Source: Dictyobacter kobayashii (lineage in GTDB: Bacteria > Chloroflexota > Ktedonobacteria > Ktedonobacterales > Ktedonobacteraceae). From it: 64,000 bases of DNA. The translations under genes were made by a program, and so were the position numbers. The DNA is taken from contig NZ_BIFS01000002.1 in NCBI RefSeq assembly GCF_003967555.1, forward strand, positions 248,001 to 312,000, given 5' to 3'. The notes under the pieces are model-generated. The model ran no database searches. It was not told where the DNA came from and worked only from the letters and a program-made list of their open reading frames with translations. Below, piece after piece: positions 45,856 to 53,053 of this stretch (position 1 is the stretch's first letter; each line of letters begins with the position of its first letter).

Positions 45856-48681
45856 TCATACCATATCCAGATACCGTTTGACAGCAGCACTCTCCTCTTG
45901 ACCCAATTGTTGCCGCAACGTACGCAAATCTCCACCTGCTTGCAGATAGCGCACGGCAAAGGTATCGCGGAGCAAAACAGGCCCAACTTCTTTCCTGGTG
46001 ATCCCAGCCCGTTTTCGCAGCCGGCCAAACAGAAGCGCAATGCTATTCCTGGTCAAAGAGCATCCTTCCCTAGACAGAAAGAGAGGTTCCTCTCCCACTC
46101 GCATTCGCTTCAGATCGTGTCCTGGTGGCAAACGATAGCGATCCAGGTACACAGAGAGATGATAACGTCCTTCCTCCCCCAGAGGAACCCATCGTGCCCT
46201 TGAGCCCTTCCCTCGTATCCTCATCACGCCATGGTCGCGATCAACATCTGAAAGCTGCAACTCGCACACTTCGGAAGTGCGCATCCCCGTCTGGGCAAGC
46301 ACCCAGAGCAGCGCCTGATTGCATGCGCTGGTTTGATCTGCTACTCCCGCCACCATTCCTCCTGCAGACCTACACGCCAACAGCAAACGTTCCCATTCTG
46401 CTGGCTCAACAAGATGAAGCAGCCCAGGTTCCTCACGAGGCATGTCCAGCTGCGCAAACGGCGTTTGCCTCATAGAGCGGTGACGCACTAACCACCGGAA
46501 GAAAGCACGAGCCGAGCGAGCATACGACGCGACGGTCCCGGTGGATCGATACATTCCCCTCGCTGTTGGCCGCTCGCGAAGAAACGTCAACCAATTCTGT
46601 ATCTCTGCCTCTGTGATCTGATGGATGAGAACATATTGACACTCGGAGGAGAGATATTCCTGCAATAAACGCAACGCCGTCTGGTGCCATTCCAGCGTTT
46701 TTGGACGTCGTCCACTCTTCTTCTGCGCCTGGAGATAGTCCTGAATAGCGTGCTCGATAGAGCGCGACAATCCCTTCTGGCTCGAACCGGTACGGCGTTC
46801 AAACCCTTGAGAGAGTTGATCATCCTGAAGGTGTTTCTGATCCGATGCAGTAGTGTCCAATCCCTCACCAGAGAGCGCGGTTCTCTGCATGCCCTTGATC
46901 CCTTCCTCACCAAGACAACGAGAAGGTACCAGTTGTTTTGATACATGCTTCTGAGAAGGAGAAACGTTGATCACGTGAACCGGCCGGTCTGACCCACATC
47001 CTGCAGTCTCTGGCCTCACTGAGATCGAAGGATGCAATCCGCCCGCCTCCATTTTTTCCCCTTTCCCCTGTCCGCCACATGCTCCTTGTAGACGTGCTCT
47101 CACCTTGCGCACCCCTCGTTGTAAGGTGCGCAAGTGCGCCGGTCGAAAACGTTCAGGAAACAAACGTTGTAATTCGCGAAACATTTCGCCGCAATTACGC
47201 TCAGGAGAGGTACACACCCAGGACGCGATAAGATCCCATACGTCATGGAAGGGATCATGACACGTTCGGGGCCAATCAAGAAGTGACGCCAGCGGTGACT
47301 GCTCATGCACCGGCTCGCGCTGCTCAGAGAACAAAGCCGAGAGGAACGCATTGGCTTCTTGAGATCCTGATAGACAACGTTCAACACAAAAGCGGCGGAG
47401 AGAACATTCCTCCGTCTCAGCTGAACCTCCCAACGTACCTTTGGTGTGAAAGAAGAGCGCCTGCTGCAGCTCTTTCACCTGATCAAAAAGCAGCACAGGA
47501 TCGATCGCTCGAAACATCTGCATCAACTCCTGTGCGCTCGCATCAGAGAGCACTTTGGCACGCACCAGGCGTTGCAACGGTGTTCTGGCCTGATCATAGA
47601 CAAGGTGCACCTTTTTTCCATCAATGTGCTTCTCCTGCAATTTCATTGATGGTTGAAAGCAGTTAACATAGAGATGAAGTGCTCGGTAGACCTCACCGAG
47701 TTGCTGATAGGCCAACATGCCAACCAACCGACCATACCCCACCACCTGACGCACAATAGCACCATTTTTCTGCTCGACAAAACACTGATCATTCTTCAGC
47801 GTGGGACGCCCTCGGGTAAAGGTAATCTGCTCTTGCTCACAATAGCTCAGCAAGAGCTCATTCATAAATTCCCCACCGTTATCGGCGTCCAGTCCTAAGA
47901 TGGGAAAAGGGAAACGCTCACGCGCCTGGTGCAGCGCGTCGAGCACAACATCCTGACATTTGGAGAGAAGGGGAAGGCATTCCGTCCATCCGGTTGCGAT
48001 ATCGGTGAGGGTCAGCGTGTAGAGAAAGCTTCCCTTGGAGTCAGCACCGGCATGGGCCACCAGATCTGCCTCCAGAAAACCAGGTTGGGTCTCATTCCAC
48101 TGCTGAAAGGTACGGATGGGGATCTGTTGCTTGAGCAGTGGCCCAGGGCGCGTCGTGGAGAGGCCAGAGAAACTTCGTCTTCGATGCGCGCGCAGCAGGC
48201 GATCTGCGGTAGCTGCACTCATCGTGAGCAGGCGTGATCGATCAGCTTCACTCAGATGGAGATGCCCATGCTGTTCCAATGCCTCGACAAGCGTTGGGAG
48301 AAATGGCATGAGGCGCTTGGCCGCAATCCGGTTTGCGGCGTTCCATACCTGAACCAATGCCTCCTGCACGGTCCCCTCATACTGTCGTGGACGTGGACGC
48401 GCCGGGGACGGTTGCCCTTCCTCCGTATGATTTAACAGCCACATGGCATATTTGCGATGATAACCCGTGATCCGGGTAAACTCATCGAACATTTTCCGTT
48501 TCTGTGCCGATGCGGCCTGTCGATACTGCGGCGCGAGTTGTTGAAGCAGTTCCCGCCTGGTCTGTAAACACAGTCTCCCCCCCATCCTCTTCCGTCCTTT
48601 GTCATCAAGCCAGGTGGGCAAGCTGGGCACAGACATGACAGCGCTGGTTGCCTCACCGAACATCTTCCCTTTGGGAGACAT
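45856..48681 (-). CDS. Fusion of a DDE integrase-type transposase and a tyrosine recombinase
   Basis: 941 residues in one uninterrupted frame from ATG 48681 (AAAGGGAT upstream). First ~510 residues: a helix-turn-helix region ('FTRITGYHRKYAMWLLN') and an rve-type DDE core with 'LEADLVAHAG' (Asp206), 'LDADNGGEF' (Asp267) and 'NDQCFVEQKNGAIVRQ' (Glu303), as in IS481/ISNCY-like transposases. A hydrophilic linker (~525-640) follows. Last ~300 residues: a tyrosine recombinase with an N-terminal SAM-like arm-binding domain ('SIEHAIQDYLQAQKKSG'), Arg801 in 'QTGMRTSEVCELQ', Lys825 in 'RGKGSRARWVPLG', Arg905 in 'LLRDTFAVRYLQAGGD' and Tyr937 in 'KRYLDMV'. Both catalytic histidine positions are altered (Val and Gln). 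Two DNA-breaking chemistries in one polypeptide are unusual; fusion by a one-base error is the main alternative. Confidence 0.8.
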   Translation of the reverse strand: MSPKGKMFGEATSAVMSVPSLPTWLDDKGRKRMGGRLCLQTRRELLQQLAPQYRQAASAQKRKMFDEFTRITGYHRKYAMWLLNHTEEGQPSPARPRPRQYEGTVQEALVQVWNAANRIAAKRLMPFLPTLVEALEQHGHLHLSEADRSRLLTMSAATADRLLRAHRRRSFSGLSTTRPGPLLKQQIPIRTFQQWNETQPGFLEADLVAHAGADSKGSFLYTLTLTDIATGWTECLPLLSKCQDVVLDALHQARERFPFPILGLDADNGGEFMNELLLSYCEQEQITFTRGRPTLKNDQCFVEQKNGAIVRQVVGYGRLVGMLAYQQLGEVYRALHLYVNCFQPSMKLQEKHIDGKKVHLVYDQARTPLQRLVRAKVLSDASAQELMQMFRAIDPVLLFDQVKELQQALFFHTKGTLGGSAETEECSLRRFCVERCLSGSQEANAFLSALFSEQREPVHEQSPLASLLDWPRTCHDPFHDVWDLIASWVCTSPERNCGEMFRELQRLFPERFRPAHLRTLQRGVRKVRARLQGACGGQGKGEKMEAGGLHPSISVRPETAGCGSDRPVHVINVSPSQKHVSKQLVPSRCLGEEGIKGMQRTALSGEGLDTTASDQKHLQDDQLSQGFERRTGSSQKGLSRSIEHAIQDYLQAQKKSGRRPKTLEWHQTALRLLQEYLSSECQYVLIHQITEAEIQNWLTFLRERPTARGMYRSTGTVASYARSARAFFRWLVRHRSMRQTPFAQLDMPREEPGLLHLVEPAEWERLLLACRSAGGMVAGVADQTSACNQALLWVLAQTGMRTSEVCELQLSDVDRDHGVMRIRGKGSRARWVPLGEEGRYHLSVYLDRYRLPPGHDLKRMRVGEEPLFLSREGCSLTRNSIALLFGRLRKRAGITRKEVGPVLLRDTFAVRYLQAGGDLRTLRQQLGQEESAAVKRYLDMV

Positions 48682-48810
48682 TGTACCGTATCCCTTTCTA
48701 TACCAGAAACAAGAAATCTGAGCAGGAAATTCACTCAAGAGGCATAAGAAAATTCGTTTAAGGGCTGGCAAAAGGGAAGATTTCTGATGAGGCAATGCGC
48801 CAAAAACACA

Positions 48811-48882
48811 ATCGTCCCCTTGCTGACCTGATGGCGAACGCTTCTTACGAAGCGGCCTCTCATCGGCCTGCAAGGGGACGAT
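48811..48882. repeat. Inverted repeat upstream of the transposase-recombinase gene
   Basis: ATCGTCCCCTTGC (48811-48823) and GCAAGGGGACGAT (48870-48882) are perfect 13-bp inverted repeats separated by 46 bases that contain a second small inverted pair (GCGAACGCTTC/GAAGCGGC). It could be an mRNA leader structure, a recombinase core site or an element end. Confidence 0.55.
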
Positions 48883-48895
48883 AGACATGAAAAGA

Positions 48896-48948
48896 GCGGG
48901 AGACGAGACTCGAACTCGCGACAACCTGCTTGGAAGGCAGGGACTCCC
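48896..48948 (-). tRNA. tRNA-Gly(UCC)-like relic without D-arm
   Basis: Minus strand reads GGGAG (48948-48944), two linker bases, anticodon arm CCTGC-CTTCCAA-GCAGG (anticodon TCC), variable TTGTC, T-arm GCGAG-TTCGAGT-CTCGT, then CTCCCGC (48902-48896). The 3' half is a convincing tRNA-Gly from the anticodon stem on. The 5' side has only a 5-bp acceptor match and no D-arm, so it is not a normal functional tRNA. It may be the attachment-site copy left by site-specific integration next to the recombinase gene. Confidence 0.6.
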
Positions 48949-50894
48949 AAGAACAACGCTCACTTGCTGTAAACCAGCCTCTCAGGCCAATCTATGTATG
49001 CCAATGCTCATATGAGCTTCATTGACAAAGTATTTCACGAGAAATATGCCATTTTCAATTCTCTTATACATGAGCTTTTGAAAAAACCAGAGAAAATATT
49101 TCATCAAGCGAACCTTCTTATGCATGAGCTTTTCTACCCAGGCAACGTATGTCGCAAAGAATCCTACCCCTATTCGAGCAATATATTTCTCAAGCTTTTT
49201 TGCCACTCAATGGATAATATATGTTCCAAGCTTCTGTAGGCAGTATGATCTTCCTCAGAAGACTCTAGAAGCACTATAAACGATCACCCGCCTAATTTCA
49301 AGGCAGGCAGGATTTCCCAGGAGAACATTTTGAAGAAAGTCTTTTTTGGTCCCTCCATCACGATAAACTCGCGATCCCCAGTCGGCAAGCAATATCACAA
49401 TAAACACTTTCTCGTTGCGATATACAGCCAGGAAAAGAGAGAGAATCAGACAGGTGTAGATAAGCTCACTATGAACAAATTGATTGCCCAGTTTTTCCCA
49501 CTTTCCTACTGCACCCTGGAGGGATTGCTCGCGCCTTTCTGCTGTGCTTGATCTCTTTTCACGCCTGTGATCGGATGGGCGATGGCTGCGCAAGCGGAGC
49601 ACTGATTTGCGCGCTCTCACAGCAACCTGTTAACGCGATCCTCGCACTCCAGAGCGCAAGCCCACACGCCTGCGATTTGCTCAGATGAGCGAAGGCACTT
49701 GATACATGATCCTGCCAGGACGATAATCGAGTTTCATGAGACAGAGGACACCTCACAGATAGTGCAATGACTAACCACCGTCTTGGTTTTCACTTGTCTC
49801 ATTTTGGGTGCTTTTTGTCCTCCCCTCATGTTGCTTTGCTTAAAAACCTCTACCTGTAAGTTCTATCGAGGCCCCTATTTCAATGCCTATGAGTTAGCAT
49901 CATCGGATCAGGGCCCTCAGCAAGATTACCGATCTGGGAGGAGCGAATATATATCACCTGTGATGCTGGATGACCATTTGTCTGCTGTGAATGTGGCAAC
50001 GTCAATATACAACTTGTTGTTGACGGAAAAATAACGCACAGACAACACGCAATGGCGCAGAGAATAAAAAACAAACTGGTTGTTACGCGAGCTTTCCAGT
50101 ATTGCATACTGATGCACCTCCTTGAGCATAAAGCAATAAAGCTAAAAAATACAGTGCTTTTAGTATTTTCCTCACGATTGTCATAGTAAACATACCATCT
50201 CACACGTCAACGTCTCGACCGCAATTTGTCAGCAAATCCCAGCAATATCATCGCAGCACTGTTACCAGCCAGATCAAATATAATGAATCATTCATACTAA
50301 ATAATAGTGATCAGTCTTGATTGTTTTTGATTAAAAAATACGACTTTTTAAGCTAGATGAGTACCATTTTAGCAAAAAAAAGAGGGGGAAGAGAGAATCC
50401 ACCTGAGTGTCGCCGAAGTGCGTCGGAGGCTCTGCGCACTTCATGAGCCAGAAGAGGAACGCTAGGACTAACTGACTAGATCCCACTTCCGAAGATATCA
50501 CCAGGTAGGTGCAAATTGCACCTGCCGCGATGTGCTCGTCAGGCACCGCTGGTGCATCATTGGAAGTGCATGAACCTATCCGATTATAGGGCCTCCCCGT
50601 TCTCACGTACGAGATCTGGGCGCGCCTGTCGGCGTTGCTGCCGCCCCAAAAGTATGGGCAGGTCGTCCAGTGGCTGATCACCGGACCAGGGCCATCGTAA
50701 AGGGAAATCTCTTTGTGATGTAGGAAGGGCGTTCCTGGCGGGGTCTGCCTGTATACTTTGATCGATGGCAAACCGCGGTTGACCGTTACCGTCGCTAGCG
50801 CTTAGAGGGCATATTGGGAACCGATGCTGCAATGTCTTCTGCAATCTGTTCCTATTTCTTCCTCAATCTACGTCTCTCAAATGTCACTGTAGTA
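48949..50894. other. Gene-poor, AT-rich junction region
   Basis: Apart from the transposase relic at 49559-49756 I see no supported gene. Reading frames here are short, lack ribosome sites and have no family resemblance I can defend. The DNA at ~50580-50850 is GC-richer and could be another eroded mobile-element piece, but I could not match it. The region separates the recombinase fusion and tRNA relic from the lanthipeptide cluster and looks like accessory DNA under decay. Confidence 0.45.
49559..49756 (-). pseudogene. N-terminal fragment of an IS4-like transposase
   Basis: 65 residues containing 'LSHETRLSSWQDHVSSAFAH', 'LSKSQACGLALWSARIALT' and 'SAQISAPLA'. This resembles the opening of the IS4-like transposases that are abundant in Ktedonobacteria, which then continue for several hundred residues. 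Here the frame ends at 49559 and no catalytic part follows. Recognition is from memory of the family opening, so moderate confidence. Confidence 0.45.
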
Positions 50895-51107
50895 TTAGTC
50901 ACTCGTAGGTGAAAGCTTTTCAAGGACTTGCTTATTGAAATCATAAATATTGTCTGCTTTAATCTGGCAAAAGATTTCCTGCTCTTCAGGTGTCAATAGA
51001 AATCCTTGCTCTAAGGCTGCTTTATGAGGAGAAGCTAACAATCGATTACAAAACGTAGTGTCAATCATAGCCAAGCCAATAAGCTCGTTTAAGATCTCTT
51101 TGGACAT
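50895..51107 (-). CDS. Os1348-like NHLP-clan small peptide (possible RiPP precursor)
   Basis: 70 residues: 'SKEILNELIGLAMIDTTFCN' followed by 'RLLASPHKAALEQGFLLTPE' and 'EQEIFCQIKADNIYDF'. This is the nitrile-hydratase-like leader pattern (alpha-subunit-like helices, 'F-x-x-x-L-L-x-x-P-x-x-A-L' and 'L-T-x-E-E-x-x-x-L') of the Os1348/NHLP clan. AAGGAG precedes ATG 51107. The segment after the leader is very short and contains no Cys, so it may be an orphan leader-like or regulatory peptide rather than an antibiotic precursor. It lies downstream of the lanthipeptide genes on the same strand. Confidence 0.6.
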   Translation of the reverse strand: MSKEILNELIGLAMIDTTFCNRLLASPHKAALEQGFLLTPEEQEIFCQIKADNIYDFNKQVLEKLSPTSD

Positions 51108-51419
51108 GCCCTATATCTCCTTTCATAAAGAAATTGCCTGCTTGTATATCATACTAACCCGTATTGAGGCCGTTCTCCAATAGGTATCATAGATAGGGGC
51201 ATGGATCCTCTGCCTTTAGAACTCATCTGTAGAGCCGCTTACGTCACGTTCTTTTGTTAGAGATTTCTGGAAGATCAATGCCTTTACCAGGTTTGATGAA
51301 CTGCTACACAATAGGTAGTGGGCGCATCTCCTCATCACCCAAGAGAGCAGGTCAATCGCACATTCGAGCCAGAGTTACTTAGAATCGTCTTTTACACGTT
51401 CATTCTCAAACCATTCATG
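51108..51419. other. Intergenic stretch
   Basis: About 310 bases between two small minus-strand genes. No gene, tRNA or strong hairpin seen; it presumably carries the promoter of the Os1348-like gene, which I could not pinpoint. Confidence 0.3.
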
Positions 51420-51818
51420 CTATCTCTTCAATGCAACCCGTACTCTCTTATTGGCAAGGAGATAGCATAAGATAATAGCTGGCGCGAGCAAATTGATGAA
51501 CAGTGTGCTGAATGTATTTTTAGGCAACATCAAGATAAAATTTAACACGCTGATGGCGACATTGACTATCTGGATGGCGATAGTGACTGGCAATGCCCAA
51601 GGTTTAAGTTCCCATAAAGCCCAGGCTAATATAAGGCTCACCAGTCCAAAAGCTGTGGCTATAATGACGCCAAAGATAGCCACAGGATCAGTGACAGAAA
51701 CTATTAAGGTAAAAAAAGCAAGCAGACATGCTAGTATGCCTTCTATCCCAAGCAGCATAGCTAGAATCTTGATCCCAAGAGGTCGTTTACGCCTAAGTAT
51801 ACCTGTTGTGCTTTGCAT
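51420..51818 (-). CDS. Small four-helix membrane protein, function unknown
   Basis: 132 residues from ATG 51818, chosen for AAGGAGACA upstream (the open frame to 51950 is non-hydrophobic and lacks a ribosome site). Four hydrophobic stretches at roughly 15-38, 45-68, 70-95 and 97-120 and a basic C-terminus (NKRVRVALKR). No recognised family motif. It lies next to the lanthipeptide genes and on the same strand, so an immunity or export-accessory role is possible but unproven. Confidence 0.55.
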   Translation of the reverse strand: MQSTTGILRRKRPLGIKILAMLLGIEGILACLLAFFTLIVSVTDPVAIFGVIIATAFGLVSLILAWALWELKPWALPVTIAIQIVNVAISVLNFILMLPKNTFSTLFINLLAPAIILCYLLANKRVRVALKR

Positions 51819-52091
51819 GTAATTGTCTCCTTTTCCAGCTTTCCCTGATGATATATTACGAGGCATCCCATCAGAAAACAACAACAGTATCGCAACTGAT
51901 ACTAGAGATTTGCCTGGCGAGTCGAAAAGCATTGAAGAAGCAAATCTCATACGTAAAGAGTGCCTGTAAGCTTTTCATGAACATCCGATGCAAGAACATA
52001 TAAAACAACTGGAGAACCTATTGCTGACGAAAGGTGGTTACAGCAATAACCGTTTACCTACCAGAGCCTGTTTTTCATATAAAAAACAAGC

Positions 52092-52400
52092 TTAACCTAC
52101 TGCCTCGAACTCTAGTAGATCAAGCCAAACCTGGCTTTTTCCCAGTAAAATAAGGCCAAGGCTGATATAGACGCTGTCTTCAGGCACCTGGATGTCAACC
52201 GACTGAGCGTACCACCCATAGCTCCAGACCAAAGGCTTATTCCAGGCGTACTCAAGTAGATACCTTTTCTCTGTCTCACCCTCACGTAACTCATCTATGC
52301 GTATCCACAAGCTTGCTTGTGTCTCCCGTCTGTCAGTTTTCATGGCACCAGAAAAACGGATGTGTTTTCCTCGATATCTTTCTGCTCTGAAATATTGCAT
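52092..52400 (-). CDS. Small beta-sandwich-like protein in the lanthipeptide operon
   Basis: 102 residues: 'YRGKHIRFSGAMKTDRRETQ' then 'ASLWIRIDELREG', 'YGWYAQSVDIQVPEDSVYIS' and 'GLILLGKSQVWLDLLEFEAV'. The pattern 'Y-R-G-K-x-V-R-F-S-G-x-x-K-T ... W-x-R ... W-x-x-x-x-V-x-V-P-x-x-A-x-x-I-x-x-G-x-x-L-x-G-x-G-x-x-W-x-D' recalls the small jelly-roll module found after AraC-type regulators. Its ATG shares one base with the stop codon of the gene upstream, so the two are translationally coupled. Function unknown; tailoring, sensing or immunity are possible. Confidence 0.55.
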   Translation of the reverse strand: MQYFRAERYRGKHIRFSGAMKTDRRETQASLWIRIDELREGETEKRYLLEYAWNKPLVWSYGWYAQSVDIQVPEDSVYISLGLILLGKSQVWLDLLEFEAVG

Positions 52401-53053
52401 TAACGTGCTACTCCCCCTGGCTCTGGAACCCTGGATCTGATAAAAAGGCTTCTCTTATGCGGGATAAAACTGCTGACTACCCCTACCTCATAATCTGATC
52501 GATGTGTGCCAGTGACGAACCAATGCGAGGTTCCATCGTGAAAGTCAAGATTTTGGGGTTCAAGAAAGAGCAGGGAGTCAATAAGTCCTCTTTTATTTTG
52601 AGGCTCGCTTTGACCGGCTAAAGTACTATTGGCTGCAATTCGTAGCATTTCTAATGATACACTGTTTTGGCTCTCCACCTTAACATCTTCTCTCACATCC
52701 AAAACGTCCTCAGCAACATAAATAGTCCCTTTTGTATAGTGAGTGAGTAGCAAGGCAATACATGGCAGAAGCACAAATTCCTTTAATGTATGACCATATA
52801 GGATGCGTACAGCGGCCACGAGGGTTCCTTTTTCTCTTCGGTGAAGAAACGTCTCTTTGATTCTGCCTCCAGTGATCTGCAAAAAATCGGCCATCATATT
52901 CCGTTGACCAGGGCCAGGAAGTACCGCAGTTAACACACCCAGTTCTAGAGAACCTATTTGGAGTGACAATGTGCTCTGCTCCTCTTTATTCTCTAGAAGA
53001 AGAAAGTAATGGTCCTCCTTCTGATACACGCAAGTAAATACAACGGGAATCAT
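52400..53053 (-). CDS. Bifunctional-nuclease (BFN/DUF151)-like domain protein
   Basis: 217 residues. The stretch from 'LSLQIGSLELGVLTAVLPG' through 'MMADFLQITGGRIKETFL' and 'GTLVAAVRI' to 'GTIYVAEDVLD' follows the BFN/DUF151 pattern (L-P-I-x-I-G-x-x-E-A ... R-P-x-x-x-D-L ... Y-x-A-x-L ... D-x-R-P-S-D-A-x-A-L-A ... P-I-Y-V-A-E-x-V-L). The usual catalytic-type 'RPSDA' is replaced by 'LLPCI', so activity is doubtful. The start overlaps the LanT stop by four bases (ATGA). It is coupled on both sides within the lanthipeptide operon. The ~95 C-terminal residues match nothing I know. Confidence 0.5.
   Translation of the reverse strand: MIPVVFTCVYQKEDHYFLLLENKEEQSTLSLQIGSLELGVLTAVLPGPGQRNMMADFLQITGGRIKETFLHRREKGTLVAAVRILYGHTLKEFVLLPCIALLLTHYTKGTIYVAEDVLDVREDVKVESQNSVSLEMLRIAANSTLAGQSEPQNKRGLIDSLLFLEPQNLDFHDGTSHWFVTGTHRSDYEVGVVSSFIPHKRSLFIRSRVPEPGGVAR

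Noticed and set aside
45425..45859. Minus-strand frame of 144 codons between the GDCCVxC gene and the recombinase fusion
   Set aside because: It overlaps a clearly recognisable small protein on the other strand, has no family resemblance and no ribosome site.
48682..48963. 94-residue N-terminal extension of the transposase-recombinase frame
   Set aside because: It would read through the tRNA-like relic and the inverted repeat; the ATG at 48681 has a ribosome site and begins the homologous region.
49255..49620. Minus-strand frame of 121 codons with a hydrophobic stretch
   Set aside because: It starts inside the IS4-like fragment in another frame, has unusual composition and no homology I recognise; most likely non-coding relic DNA.
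50331..50844. Overlapping minus-strand frames of 146 and 86 codons in a GC-richer patch
   Set aside because: Neither frame has a ribosome site or recognisable motif. A vague likeness to IS transposases ('GQP-x-V-x-x-W' type) was too weak to report as a gene.
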